Positions 34,191 through 43,661 are shown, counted from the first letter of the stretch. The stretch: 64,000 bases of DNA from Streptomyces sp. Z26 (GCF_003665095.1 NZ_RCHV01000002.1:248001-312000), one strand, 5' to 3'. The notes: a model not told the origin generated them from the sequence alone. Numbers and translations are program-made.

Positions 34191-34514
34191 ATGACACTTA
34201 CCCCGCGCGCCAAGTGGTGGGTCGCCTCCGCCGTGTTCGGGCTGCTGCTGGTGGGACTGGGCGGGTACTTCGCGGTGGTCGGACTCGACCGGGCCGACCA
34301 GCTCTCCGGTATCGGCGGCCTGTTCGTCGGGCTGATCGGGCTGGCGCTGGCGGCGTACGGCACGTACGCCGCGCGGAGCACCGGCCCGCCGCCCGCACCG
34401 GCACCCGCGCCCGCCCCGACGGCGCCCGGCGGCGTGCAGGGGAACACCTTCCACGGCCCGGCCTTCGTCCAGAGCGGTGAGAACAACCGCCAGGAGAACC
34501 ACCACCGCCCCTGA
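34191..34514 (+). CDS. Two-helix membrane protein with C-terminal Gly/Asn/Gln pairing motif
   Basis: A 107-aa protein with transmembrane helices at about residues 10-31 and 41-60, an Ala-Pro spacer (66-78) and a C-terminal tail with GNTFHGPAFVQSGENNRQ (84-101). The first 13 residues of that tail match the N-terminus of the next protein (GNDFRGPAAVQQG) at nine positions. This is the arrangement known for bacterial amyloid-signalling or RHIM-like motifs, where a membrane effector and an NTPase sensor share a short motif. The stop lies 16 nt before the GTG of the Hsp90-like gene. From context I infer a membrane-acting effector or anchor of a conflict system. Confidence 0.75.
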   Translation: MTLTPRAKWWVASAVFGLLLVGLGGYFAVVGLDRADQLSGIGGLFVGLIGLALAAYGTYAARSTGPPPAPAPAPAPTAPGGVQGNTFHGPAFVQSGENNRQENHHRP

Positions 34515-34530
34515 ACGAGGACTGACGAGA

Positions 34531-37500
34531 GTGCGCGGCAGAAAGCCAGACGGCGGCCAGGACCGGAACGGCGCGGCCGGGAGCAACGGCGCGGCCGACG
34601 GCGGGGTGGGCGGGAACGACTTCCGCGGCCCCGCCGCCGTACAGCAGGGAACGGCCAACGACCAGCAGTTCGGGGACCGTTACTACACCAGCTACCACCT
34701 GTACCCCGCCCCGGCGGACCCGCCCGCGCCCGCCCCGGCGCCACCCGCCGCCGACCCGTGGGTGAGCCTGGTCGCGGACTCGGCGGCGTGGCGGTACGTC
34801 GAGCCCGGCGCGGACCACGAGCCGCTGCGGCGGCAGGCCATGGCGGCCGCGCTGGCGCTCGCGCGCGCCCGTGACGAGGCGTGCGGGACGCTGCGCCGCG
34901 ACGCCTGGTACGAGCCGCGCTTCGCGGAACGGGTCGCCTACCGCGTCGACTGGCTCTTCGACAACCTCTGGAGCGGCCAGGACACCCGCCCGCTGCTCTC
35001 CCCCGCCGAAGCCGCCCTGCTCAGCCTGCTGCCGGTGCTTCACCACACCCGTCCCCTGCTGCGCGCGGCGCGGCATCTGGCGGTGCGGCCCGAGTCGCTC
35101 GTCCCCGTGAGTCCGGCGGACGGACCGCCGGACGGGGCGCGCGTCGCGTACGAGCGCTTCCTGCGCACGTACGGCCGGCTGGTGCGCCGCGCCAACCAAC
35201 GCGTGCCGGACCCCACGGAGGGCGACGGTGACGGCGACGGCGGCGGGCACCGGCACATCGCCTGGTGGCTCTACCACCGTTGGCTGGCCGCCGACCCCGA
35301 ACTCGCCCGCGACGACTGGCCGGTGACCCTGCTCGCCGCCGCGGGCGTACCCGGTACGGACCTCGCGGACGTCCTGGACGCGCGGACGCTGCGCCGCCTG
35401 CTGAGCGCGCCGTACGTGTCGCCGCACGAACTGTGCGGCATCGACGGGCGGCCGTTCCTGCCCGCCGAACGCTGGACACCGATCGGGCAGGCGTCGAAGG
35501 AGCAGCGCGTACGGGAGCGGTTCGTGGGCGTCGTACTCGCCGTCGCGCACGGACTGGCCATCAGGGCCACGGAGCTGCCTCCCGTGATCGTGCGGCACCT
35601 CGGCACCCCGGGCGAGGTCCGCCTCGACGAGCTGCACCGGACGCTGGCCGACGCCCGGTGGGAGCAGCGCGCCAACGGCAAGGAGCGGCAGTTGCACGCG
35701 CGTTGCGCGCACAACGCCGTGGCGACGGCGCTGCGCGAGCACGCCCGCACCCTGGACGGGCTGCTGCGCGCCGTGCACCGGGGCGGCGAGCACGGCTCGT
35801 GGCCCGCCGAGCTGCACGCCCTGCCGGTGTTCGTCGGGGACGGCGGGGTGGTGGAGGTCGACGCGGAGGGGAACGAACTCCCGCCGCGCGCCGCCGTCGC
35901 GTTCCGCTTCGACGAGGCCGCCGTGCAGGAACTCCTCGTCGGTGAACGGCTCTACCGCAACCCGGCGTTGGCCATCCGCGAGCTGTACCAGAACGCCCTG
36001 GACGCCTGCCGCTACCGCCGCGCCCGCGAACGCGCCCACGCCCAACGCCTGGGCCGCCGCGCCGACTCCGCCGGTTACGAGGGCGAGATCGCCTTCATGC
36101 ACGGCACCACGCCGGACGGCAGACCGTACCTGCGCTGCCGGGACAACGGCGTGGGCATGGGCGAGGAGGAGCTGACCGGGGTCTTCTCCGAGGCGGGCGC
36201 CCGCTTCGTGGAGTCGGCGGCCTACCTCGCGGAGCAGGCGGAGTGGGCCGAGCTGCCCGAGCCGGTGTCGGTGCAGCCGAACAGCCGCTTCGGCATCGGC
36301 GTCCTCAGCTACTTCATGCTGGCCGACGAGATCGAGGTCAGCACCCGGCGGCTGCACCGGGACGGCGCCCCCGGACGGCGGCTGACGGTCCGGATCACCG
36401 GTCCCGGCCAGTTCTTCCAGGTGGTCGAGGAGCCGGAGGACGGGCCCCGTACGACGGAACACACCGGGCCGGGCACCACCGTCACCCTGTACCTGCGCGA
36501 GGACGCCACCGACCAGTCCGCGACGGACACGCTCCAGTCCCTGCTGGGCTACGCGGAGTTCCGTACGACGGCGACGCGCGCGGACGGCACCGGCGAGGTC
36601 TGGGAACCGGGGGTCATGACGCCCCGGGTCGACCCCTCCTGGGGCGAGCGCGGCATCGACGCGCACGGTGAGGTCGCGCACTGGCAGGGGCGGATCGAGC
36701 ACGAGGGGAGGTCGCTCACCGGCCAGGTGATGTGGTGCCAGTACGGCGGCGGGCTGCTCGTGGACGGACTGCACGCCCTGCCCGGCGAGAAGCACCGCGG
36801 CACCCTCATGGCGAACTCCCTCTGGCTGCGGGGCGCGCTGGTCAATCTGGACGGCGGCTGGGGAGTCGCGCTCTCCGTGGACCGGACGGAGATCCTCCAG
36901 GACGTCGGTCCGGCGGTCGTCAAGCTGCTCGAAGCGGCGACGGAGCCGCTGGTGCGGCCCGGGTCGGAGCTGCTGACGTTCCGTTGGCTGTGCGCGGTCG
37001 CCTACAGCACTCCCCCGCTGGGGGACCTCGTGACGGCCGCCGCGGACGCCGCACGGCTGCCGCTCTCCCTGGAACGGGAGGAGACCACCGGCCGGAACGC
37101 CCACGAGGGGTGCTACCCGGTGGACCCCCAACTGGCCGGACGGCAGGTCGAGATCGCGTTCCACAACGCCGACGACGCGCACACGCTCAGACGGCCGCAT
37201 CGGTACACGCTCGACCACATCCTGCTGTGGCGTGTGCTCGCCCGCCGCTGGACCGCCGACCTCGACCGCCTCGCGGCGCTCGTACCCGAACTGGACGCCG
37301 GGGAAGAGGTGTTGGTGGCCCGGCCGACGGACGCGCTCATCCTCCAGGGGCCGGACGCGTACGAGGCGGACGGGGCCGGTGACTGGCCGAGGCTCCCCGG
37401 GGCGCTCGTCCGGGAGGCGAGGGAGGCGGGGATGACGCCGCGCCGCTTCGCGGCACGCGCCGCGGAACTCGGTGTCGACATCCCCGTGGACCACTTCCCG

Positions 37501-38514
37501 GACGTCTTCCCTCCGGACCCGCTGGACCTCGCCCTGCTCAGCTCCGGCCTGGACGGCTCGTCGCCCTGGCTCGACACCACGCGGCCCGTACCGGTCGCCC
37601 ATCTCCTCGAAGCCCGGTCGCAGCGGGGCATCGGCCTGGCCGACGCACGGCGGCGGCTCGCGGCGTACGGCTTCTCCGTACCGGAGACCGACCACCTGCC
37701 CGCGCGGCTGGACCGCTCCGACGCGGTCCTGCTCAGTACGGAACTCTCCGGTACGGGGCCCTGGTTGGCCGAGACTCCGGTCCGCCCCGGACACGTGGCG
37801 GCCGCCGCGGTGGCGCTGAGGACCACTCCGGCGGAGGTCCGGGCGCGGCTGGAGTCGTTCGGGCTGACCACGCATCCCTGGCGGACGGAGCGGGCGGTCC
37901 GCGCCGCGGACCTGGAGATGCTGAGGTCGGATTCGGGCGAACGGCACCGGTGGCTCGACGCCGCGGAGCCGGTGCCCCCGGGCAGAATCCTGGAGGTCGC
38001 GGTCGAGAACGGACGCGAACCGACTGAACTGGCCGCCCTCCTCGGTGACCTGGGGTTCACCCTGCCGCCGGTGATCCCCCTCCTGTCGCCGGAGCGGCGT
38101 GAGAGGGACCTGCTGCTCCTCAGCAGGGACGGGGACGGTGTCGGGCCCTGGCTGACCACGCGACAGCCGCTCTCCGCACTGCACCTGCAGATGCTGGCGC
38201 GGGCGACCGGCGTGCCCGTCTCCGAGACCGTCGAGCACCTCACCGGGGCGGGGTTCACCCTGGCCGGTGGGGTGACGCCCGGATCGGGTGACCCGCAGCT
38301 GCTGACGCTTCTGCGGCAGGCCGGTTTCCGCCTCGAGTCGACGGACTGGGCGAAGCCCGTCCCGCTCCTGTTGCTGCTGAACGCGGCCCGGCAGACCGGG
38401 CGCGGCATCGCGGAGATCGCGGACCGGCTGCGGGAGTGGGGGCTGTGCGTACGCGATCCGGCCGAGCAGGTACGGGAGGCGCTCGCGCGGGTGCCGCGTC
38501 GGCGTCCGTCCTGA
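34531..38514 (+). CDS. Hsp90-like GHKL ATPase with tandem C-terminal wHTH-like repeats (conflict system)
   Basis: A 1327-aa protein. Residues 28-46 carry the motif GNDFRGPAAVQQGTANDQQ. A helical region follows (about 80-460). An Hsp90-type GHKL ATPase starts near 470, with AIRELYQNALDACRYRR (Glu/Asn of the N box), CRDNGVGMGEEEL and SRFGIGVLSYFMLADEIEVS. From about 1000 to 1320 come at least five ~65-residue repeats of pattern LLS-x4-G-x2-PWL-x5-PV-x2-HLL...RL-x3-GF, resembling the wHTH repeats of Hsp90-associated conflict proteins. Such proteins are predicted sensors in multi-gene conflict systems of multicellular bacteria. The GTG at 34531 follows the membrane-protein stop by 16 nt. The ligand sensed is unknown. 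Confidence 0.8.
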   Translation: MRGRKPDGGQDRNGAAGSNGAADGGVGGNDFRGPAAVQQGTANDQQFGDRYYTSYHLYPAPADPPAPAPAPPAADPWVSLVADSAAWRYVEPGADHEPLRRQAMAAALALARARDEACGTLRRDAWYEPRFAERVAYRVDWLFDNLWSGQDTRPLLSPAEAALLSLLPVLHHTRPLLRAARHLAVRPESLVPVSPADGPPDGARVAYERFLRTYGRLVRRANQRVPDPTEGDGDGDGGGHRHIAWWLYHRWLAADPELARDDWPVTLLAAAGVPGTDLADVLDARTLRRLLSAPYVSPHELCGIDGRPFLPAERWTPIGQASKEQRVRERFVGVVLAVAHGLAIRATELPPVIVRHLGTPGEVRLDELHRTLADARWEQRANGKERQLHARCAHNAVATALREHARTLDGLLRAVHRGGEHGSWPAELHALPVFVGDGGVVEVDAEGNELPPRAAVAFRFDEAAVQELLVGERLYRNPALAIRELYQNALDACRYRRARERAHAQRLGRRADSAGYEGEIAFMHGTTPDGRPYLRCRDNGVGMGEEELTGVFSEAGARFVESAAYLAEQAEWAELPEPVSVQPNSRFGIGVLSYFMLADEIEVSTRRLHRDGAPGRRLTVRITGPGQFFQVVEEPEDGPRTTEHTGPGTTVTLYLREDATDQSATDTLQSLLGYAEFRTTATRADGTGEVWEPGVMTPRVDPSWGERGIDAHGEVAHWQGRIEHEGRSLTGQVMWCQYGGGLLVDGLHALPGEKHRGTLMANSLWLRGALVNLDGGWGVALSVDRTEILQDVGPAVVKLLEAATEPLVRPGSELLTFRWLCAVAYSTPPLGDLVTAAADAARLPLSLEREETTGRNAHEGCYPVDPQLAGRQVEIAFHNADDAHTLRRPHRYTLDHILLWRVLARRWTADLDRLAALVPELDAGEEVLVARPTDALILQGPDAYEADGAGDWPRLPGALVREAREAGMTPRRFAARAAELGVDIPVDHFPDVFPPDPLDLALLSSGLDGSSPWLDTTRPVPVAHLLEARSQRGIGLADARRRLAAYGFSVPETDHLPARLDRSDAVLLSTELSGTGPWLAETPVRPGHVAAAAVALRTTPAEVRARLESFGLTTHPWRTERAVRAADLEMLRSDSGERHRWLDAAEPVPPGRILEVAVENGREPTELAALLGDLGFTLPPVIPLLSPERRERDLLLLSRDGDGVGPWLTTRQPLSALHLQMLARATGVPVSETVEHLTGAGFTLAGGVTPGSGDPQLLTLLRQAGFRLESTDWAKPVPLLLLLNAARQTGRGIAEIADRLREWGLCVRDPAEQVREALARVPRRRPS

Positions 38515-38561
38515 GCGGGGGCGCCGGCGCGGGTGGTGAGGCCGCTCGTACGGTCCGGCGA

Positions 38562-38594
38562 GAAAGCGCTTTCCGATCCCTTGACAACGTTGTC
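38562..38594. promoter_or_regulatory. Two LacI-type palindromes before the GH130-like gene
   Basis: GAAAGCGCTTTC (38562-38573) and GACAACGTTGTC (38583-38594) are both perfect 12-bp palindromes, 21 bp apart. The second has the central CG and flanks typical of LacI/PurR-family sites (TTGACAACGTTGTC). They lie 65-97 bp before the GTG of the glycoside-hydrolase gene. A LacI regulator is not in the window. Confidence 0.6.
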
Positions 38595-38658
38595 GCACGC
38601 GTCGGAAGCTGCGTCTGTCCGGAACGCCCCGCCGCCCGCCCGCCGGAAGGAACCTCCC

Positions 38659-39765
38659 GTGCCCGACGACGTACCGCCCGCGCTCCCCCCAGGCGACGAC
38701 CACCGCCCCTCCCCCGGTCGGCGCGGCCTGCTCCGGGCCTCGGCCACCGCCGCCGGTGCCGCGCTCGCCGCGCCGCTGGTCCTCGGCGGCGCGACCCCCG
38801 CCGGTGCCGCCCCGCGCGGCGGTACGCGTACCGGGCGGGCGCGCTTCCCCCTCGGCCCGTTCACCCGGAGCGAGGCCAACCCGATCCTGCGGCCCGAGCC
38901 CGACCACCCGTGGGAGTCCGCGTACCTGTACAACCCGTGCGCCCTCGTCGTGGACGGCCGCGTCGCGCTGCTCTACCGCGCGCAGGACGCCGCGAAGACC
39001 TCCAGCATCGGGCTGGCCTGGAGCGACGACGGCATCCACTTCCGCCGCCGCCCGGAGCCGGTGCTGCGCCCGACCGAGCCGTACGAGCGGCCCGGCGGCT
39101 GCGAGGACCCCCGGGTCGTACGGATCGACGGCACGTACTACCTCACCTACACCGCGTACGACGGCACCAGCGCGCTCCTCTGTCTGGCGACCTCGCCGGA
39201 CCTGGTGCACTGGACGAAGCACGGGCCGCTCTTCCCCGAGCTGCGCGACCCGATCCACGGCGACAAGCCGTGGAACAAGGCGGGCGCGATCCTGACCACT
39301 CCCGTCGACGGGAAGTACTGGATGTACTTCGGGGAGTCGAACATCTACTGGGCCACCTCGACCGACCTGCTCCACTGGGAGACGGTCGGGAACGAGGACC
39401 CGGTGGCCGAGCCGGTGTTCCCCTGGGAGGGCTCGCTGATCGAGCCCGGCCCGCCGCCGCTGGTCACCGAGGACGGACTCATCCTGCTGGTCTACAACGG
39501 CCGTTCGGACGGGAAGGGCGGCTGGACCAAGGGCCAGTACTCGGGCGGGCAGCTGCTCGTCGACCCCGCCGACCCCACGAAGGCGGTGGCCCGCCTGGAA
39601 CGCCCGTTCCTCGTACCGACCTCGGACGACGAGCAGGACGGCCAGGTCAACCACGTGGTCTTCAGCGAGGGCCTGGTCCACTTCCGGGGCGCCTGGTTCC
39701 TCTACTACGGCATGGCGGACTCCGTGCTGGGCGCCGCCGTCTGGCGGCCGGACGACCGGAGCTGA
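38659..39765 (+). CDS. Tat-exported GH130/GH43-like five-bladed propeller glycosidase or phosphorylase
   Basis: A 368-aa protein with a twin-arginine signal (GRRGLLRASATAAGAALAAP). The mature part is a beta-propeller: ANPILRPEPDHPWESAYLYN, ALLYRAQD, GGCEDPRVVRIDGTYYLTYT, WNKAGAIL, YWMYFGESNIYWATSTDLLH and VNHVVFSEGLVHFRGAWFLY. The Glu-Asp-Pro-Arg and Tyr-Thr-Ala-Tyr elements resemble GH130 mannoside phosphorylases. Export argues for extracellular mannan or mannoside processing. It is co-oriented with the discoidin protein 76 bp downstream and probably under LacI-type sugar control. Confidence 0.8.
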   Translation: MPDDVPPALPPGDDHRPSPGRRGLLRASATAAGAALAAPLVLGGATPAGAAPRGGTRTGRARFPLGPFTRSEANPILRPEPDHPWESAYLYNPCALVVDGRVALLYRAQDAAKTSSIGLAWSDDGIHFRRRPEPVLRPTEPYERPGGCEDPRVVRIDGTYYLTYTAYDGTSALLCLATSPDLVHWTKHGPLFPELRDPIHGDKPWNKAGAILTTPVDGKYWMYFGESNIYWATSTDLLHWETVGNEDPVAEPVFPWEGSLIEPGPPPLVTEDGLILLVYNGRSDGKGGWTKGQYSGGQLLVDPADPTKAVARLERPFLVPTSDDEQDGQVNHVVFSEGLVHFRGAWFLYYGMADSVLGAAVWRPDDRS

Positions 39766-39841
39766 CCGCACGCCGGGGGACGTACGCGCCACGCGTCCCG
39801 GCGACGCACCACTGCCATCGCACATCCAGGAGGAGAACACC

Positions 39842-42800
39842 GTGGGGTCCGTTCCGCTCTCCGTCGGCCGCCGCCGACTGCTCCAGTACGCCGGGGTGAC
39901 CGGCGCCGCCGCGGCCCTGCCGCTCGGCACGGGCGCCGGTCGGGCCACGGCCGCCGCGCACGCCGGCACACCGTCCGCCGCGCCGACGAACCCCGCGACG
40001 GGCGCCGACGACGTGGCCGCCACCTACCACCGCGTCCTCCTCCGGCACACCCGCTGGTCCGAGACGCAGTGGGACGAGGAACGCGGCGTCTACACGGCGA
40101 AGGACTTCGGCTTCGCCGTCGTCCTCGGCCACGCCGTACTGCTGACGCACGGCACGTACGACGCCGACGCGGCCAGTGTCGACCGCGCGACGCTCAAGCG
40201 CCGCACCCTCGCGACACTGCGCCACTACGCCGCCTCCAACCGGCTGACGGGCGGCGGGGAATGGGGCCGCAAGCTGTTCTTCGACACCACCTTCCAGTCG
40301 TACTTCGTGCTGGCCGCCCGGCTGCTCTGGGACGAACTGGACGCGGGTACGCGGGAGTCGGTCGACCGGATCACGCGCGAGCAGGCCGCGTACACGCACT
40401 CCCTCGGTACAGGCGACGACCCGGACTCCGGGGACTGGACGCCGAACGGCCTCAAGGGCGGCCACGTCGGTGACACCAAGCTGGAGGAGATGGGCCTCTA
40501 CGCCCAGACCCTCGCCCCCGCCCTCGCCTGGGCGCCGGACGACCCGCGGCACGCCGGGTGGGCCGAGGCGTACGGCGCCTGGTCGCGCAACGAGGCCGGG
40601 CTGCCGCAGGCGGACCTGGCGAACCCGGCGCGTGTGGACGGCGTACCGGTGTCGCGGAACACCGCGCGGAACACGTACGACACGTTCGTGGTGGAGAACC
40701 ACGGCTCGTTCGGGCCGCACTACCAGGCGGAGCTGTGGCGGACCTCGGGCCGCAACGCCGCGCACTTCCTGGCCGCGGGCCGCCCGCTGCCCGAGGTGCT
40801 GACGCGGCAGCCGAACGCCGGGCCGCTGTGGCGCACGCTGCTGGGGGTGATGTCCGACGCGGGCGAGCCGCTGATGCCGATGGTGAACGACCGGGAGCAC
40901 CTGTACGGGCGGGACGTCATCCCGTTGGCGTTCCTCGCCCGGGTGCTGGGCGACCGGGCGGCGGCGCGGGCCGAGGCGGAGTTGGCGGCGCGGCTGGAGG
41001 CGTACCAGGCGTACCCGCCGGAGCACCGGCTGGCGAAGTTCTCCGGCGAACCCAAGTACGAGCCGGAGGCCCGCGCCGAACTGGCCCTCAGCTACCTGCT
41101 GCACGTGTGGCCGGACGCGGGCCGCCCGGTGGAACCGCTGTCGCGCGAGGGGCTGTTCGCGTACGCGTCGGGGGTGACGGACTTCGGTACGGGCCCGGGA
41201 CTGGTCTCGCACCAGTCGCGTACGGCGTGGGCGGGCGCGGTGACGAAGCCGGGGTTCGTGAAGTTCGCGTGGCAACCGGACCACGACGACTGGCTGTTCC
41301 GGCTGAGCGGCGGCACGCCGATGTTCCTGCCGTCGACCGCCGTGGAGGTCACCGGCCGCTCGGTGCGGGTCCACACGGCACCGCGCGACGGCTTCGACGG
41401 CAGCGCGACGATGCTGCGGCTGCCGGACGGCTTCGCCGGGTGGACGACGCTCCCCTCGGGCGCCGTCGTGTACGCCGCCGACGGCCCGGACGCGCGCGGC
41501 GCCCGCCTGGAGGTGCACAACCTCACCATGCCGGGCGTGGCCGGGCTGGACGGCAACCGCGTGTACCGCTTCGCGGAGGGCACGGCGACGGTCGAGGCGC
41601 GCGACGCGTCCGGGGCGGCGGGCCGCGTCGACGAGCTGACGTTCGACCGCGCCGAGGTGCGGCACGTGCGGGTGCTGGGCGTACGGCCCGACCCCACGTA
41701 CGGCTACTCGCTGTTCGCCGTCGAGGCCCGCGACGGGGCGGACGGCGACGACGTGGCGCGCGGCGGGAAGGCCACGGCCTCCTCCCACGCGCCGGGCCGG
41801 GAACCGGGGTTCGCCGTGGACGGCGACGGCGCGACCCGCTGGGCGGTGGCCACCGCCGACCGGAAGCGCGCCGACAGCTGGCTAGCCGTCGACCTCGGCG
41901 CGGAGCACGGCGTCGACCGGGTCACCCTGCGGTGGGAGCAGGCGGCGGGCCGCGCGTACCGCGTGCAGGGCTCGGCCGACGGCGAGCGCTGGACGGACCT
42001 GGCGGACGGGCCCGCCCCGGCGCTCCGCAGCCGCGGCGGCTGGCTCGACGTGGACGGCCGCGCGGGTCTGGTGGTGCGGGGTCCGGAGCGGGGCGACCGG
42101 CCGAGCCTCGCCGTGCACGGGGACGTGATCACGCTGGGCGAGGACGCCCGGGGCCCGCTCCTGGTCGAGGGCCACTGCGGGGAGTCCGCCGCCGGGCTGG
42201 CCGCCCTCGCCCGCCGCCCGCAGCCGGTCCCCGGCGACGGCGCGGTGCGCGCGGCGGTCACCGACGGGCACCTCAGCCTGTTCAACCTCTCGGCGGGGCA
42301 GGTCCGTTGCGACGTGACCGTCCCGCAGGAGGGCCGCGTCCGGCGGGTGTACGAGGGCGAGCAGACGGTGACGCGCGACGGCACGCGGATCGCCGTACGC
42401 CTCGACGCCGCGACCGCGCGACTGCTGCCGCCGCGCTTCACCCTGCGGGCGCTGTCCGGGCGGGCGCTGCCGAACGGGCTGCGGGTGCGGGTCGACGACG
42501 CCGCCACCCTGCGCCTTTCCGGGCCCCGCTGCCGGGTGCGGGTCGAGGGCCAGGGGCACCGCGCGGACGTGACGGTACGGCCCGGCCGCGGCACGGACGT
42601 CACGGTGCCCGGCGCGCACCCGTACCCCGGCGACGACCACGCGCTGGGCCGGAACGCCTTCCCCAACGCGCCGCTGCCGCAGGGCATGTCGGCGCCGGAC
42701 GCGGCCGTCGACGGCGATCCGGACACCCGCTGGCGGCCCGGCCGCAACGGGCGGATGGTCGTGGACCTCGGCGCGCGGCGGGAGGTGCGCCGCGTGGAGG

Positions 42801-43000
42801 TCGAGTGGTCCGACGGGCGGGCCCCGGCGGCGCACGTCGAGTTCAGCGACGACGGGGTGCGCTACCGGCGGGCGGGCACCCTGGACGGCCACGGGCGGGT
42901 ACGGAGCCTGCGCCGCTCCGGGGCGGCGCGCTACGTGGCGCTCGCGGTGGCGGGGGCACCGGACGCGCGGACCGGTGTCGTACGGCTGTCGGTGCGCTGA
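39842..43000 (+). CDS. Large Tat-exported carbohydrate-active protein with discoidin (F5/8 type C) domains
   Basis: A 1052-aa protein with a twin-arginine signal (GRRRLLQYAGVTGAAAALPL). Residues of about 60-420 form an alpha/alpha-barrel-like region (RLTGGGEWGRKLFFDTTFQS, YDTFVVENHGSFGPHYQAEL) resembling polysaccharide lyase or glycosidase cores, followed by a beta-rich region. Two F5/8-type C carbohydrate-binding domains follow, at about 640-745 (ATASSHAPGREPGFAVDGDG) and 920-1050 (DAAVDGDPDTRWRPGRNGRM). GGAGGAG precedes the GTG. With the GH130-like partner it probably degrades an extracellular polysaccharide; the glycan is not identifiable. Confidence 0.75.
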   Translation: MGSVPLSVGRRRLLQYAGVTGAAAALPLGTGAGRATAAAHAGTPSAAPTNPATGADDVAATYHRVLLRHTRWSETQWDEERGVYTAKDFGFAVVLGHAVLLTHGTYDADAASVDRATLKRRTLATLRHYAASNRLTGGGEWGRKLFFDTTFQSYFVLAARLLWDELDAGTRESVDRITREQAAYTHSLGTGDDPDSGDWTPNGLKGGHVGDTKLEEMGLYAQTLAPALAWAPDDPRHAGWAEAYGAWSRNEAGLPQADLANPARVDGVPVSRNTARNTYDTFVVENHGSFGPHYQAELWRTSGRNAAHFLAAGRPLPEVLTRQPNAGPLWRTLLGVMSDAGEPLMPMVNDREHLYGRDVIPLAFLARVLGDRAAARAEAELAARLEAYQAYPPEHRLAKFSGEPKYEPEARAELALSYLLHVWPDAGRPVEPLSREGLFAYASGVTDFGTGPGLVSHQSRTAWAGAVTKPGFVKFAWQPDHDDWLFRLSGGTPMFLPSTAVEVTGRSVRVHTAPRDGFDGSATMLRLPDGFAGWTTLPSGAVVYAADGPDARGARLEVHNLTMPGVAGLDGNRVYRFAEGTATVEARDASGAAGRVDELTFDRAEVRHVRVLGVRPDPTYGYSLFAVEARDGADGDDVARGGKATASSHAPGREPGFAVDGDGATRWAVATADRKRADSWLAVDLGAEHGVDRVTLRWEQAAGRAYRVQGSADGERWTDLADGPAPALRSRGGWLDVDGRAGLVVRGPERGDRPSLAVHGDVITLGEDARGPLLVEGHCGESAAGLAALARRPQPVPGDGAVRAAVTDGHLSLFNLSAGQVRCDVTVPQEGRVRRVYEGEQTVTRDGTRIAVRLDAATARLLPPRFTLRALSGRALPNGLRVRVDDAATLRLSGPRCRVRVEGQGHRADVTVRPGRGTDVTVPGAHPYPGDDHALGRNAFPNAPLPQGMSAPDAAVDGDPDTRWRPGRNGRMVVDLGARREVRRVEVEWSDGRAPAAHVEFSDDGVRYRRAGTLDGHGRVRSLRRSGAARYVALAVAGAPDARTGVVRLSVR

Positions 43001-43003
43001 GCC

Positions 43004-43047
43004 GCCGTACGGTCCGGGCACGCGTCGCGGTGCCCGGACCGTACGGC
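43004..43047. terminator. Hairpin terminator after the discoidin gene
   Basis: GCCGTACGGTCCGGGCAC (43004-43021) and its perfect complement (43030-43047) flank an 8-nt loop, beginning 4 nt after the stop. The 18-bp GC-rich stem lacks a U-tract. Confidence 0.75.
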
Positions 43048-43122
43048 CTGCGGACCGCCCGGCCCCCGAACCGGCGGAATCCGGGACGGTTCGGACCCGG
43101 GCGGGCGGGAACCCGGCCCGGC

Positions 43123-43590
43123 ATGATCCAGAGCATTGTGCGCGGTGGCGCCGCGGGCGCCGCCGGAACGACCGTACTCAACGCCGTCACCTACGCCGAC
43201 ATGGCCTGGCGCGGGCGCGGCGGCAGCGACGTGCCCGCGCAGGTCGTGGACCGGCTCACCGACCACGCCGGACACCCCGTACCGGGCGCGGGCGACACCC
43301 GCGACAACCGGCTGACGGGGCTCGGCGCCCTCTCCGGCATCGCCGTCGGCTGCGGCGTGGGCGCCGCGGTGTCGCTGCTGCGGCGCGCGGGCGTACGGAT
43401 GCCGGTATGGCTGGGCGGCGCCGTCACGGGCGTGCTGGCCATGGCGGCCACCGACCTGCCGATCGCCCGGCTGGAGGTGAGCGACCCGGCGGAGTGGTCG
43501 GGGGCGGACTGGGCGTCGGACGCCGTACCGCACCTGGCGTACGGGCTAATCACGTACGCCCTCGTCGCGGCGGCCGACCCGCGCGGGTGA
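43123..43590 (+). CDS. Conserved actinobacterial membrane protein of unknown function
   Basis: A 155-aa protein with Gly/Ala-rich hydrophobic segments at about residues 5-27, 65-88, 93-112 and 133-150. Signature pieces are GAAGTTVLNAVTYADMAWRG and DRLTGLGALSGIAVGCGVGA. Similar short membrane proteins are common in Streptomyces, but I know of no function. It is monocistronic between two hairpins. Confidence 0.75.
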   Translation: MIQSIVRGGAAGAAGTTVLNAVTYADMAWRGRGGSDVPAQVVDRLTDHAGHPVPGAGDTRDNRLTGLGALSGIAVGCGVGAAVSLLRRAGVRMPVWLGGAVTGVLAMAATDLPIARLEVSDPAEWSGADWASDAVPHLAYGLITYALVAAADPRG

Positions 43591-43620
43591 CCGGGCGACG
43601 GTGAGCGGGCGACGGCGAGA

Positions 43621-43661
43621 GGCGCCGACGGACCCGGCACGCGCGCGGGTCCGTCGGCGCC
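43621..43661. terminator. Bidirectional hairpin terminator
   Basis: GGCGCCGACGGACCCG (43621-43636) and CGGGTCCGTCGGCGCC (43646-43661) form a perfect 16-bp stem with a 9-nt loop between the convergent genes ending at 43590 and 43681. Confidence 0.8.

Noticed and set aside
34198..40023. Very long open frame (about 1940 codons) on the minus strand opposite the Hsp90-like and glycosidase genes
   Set aside because: It is the Arg/Gly/Val-rich mirror frame expected opposite GC-rich coding DNA. It has no domain signature, spans several real genes and their gaps, and lacks a ribosome site.
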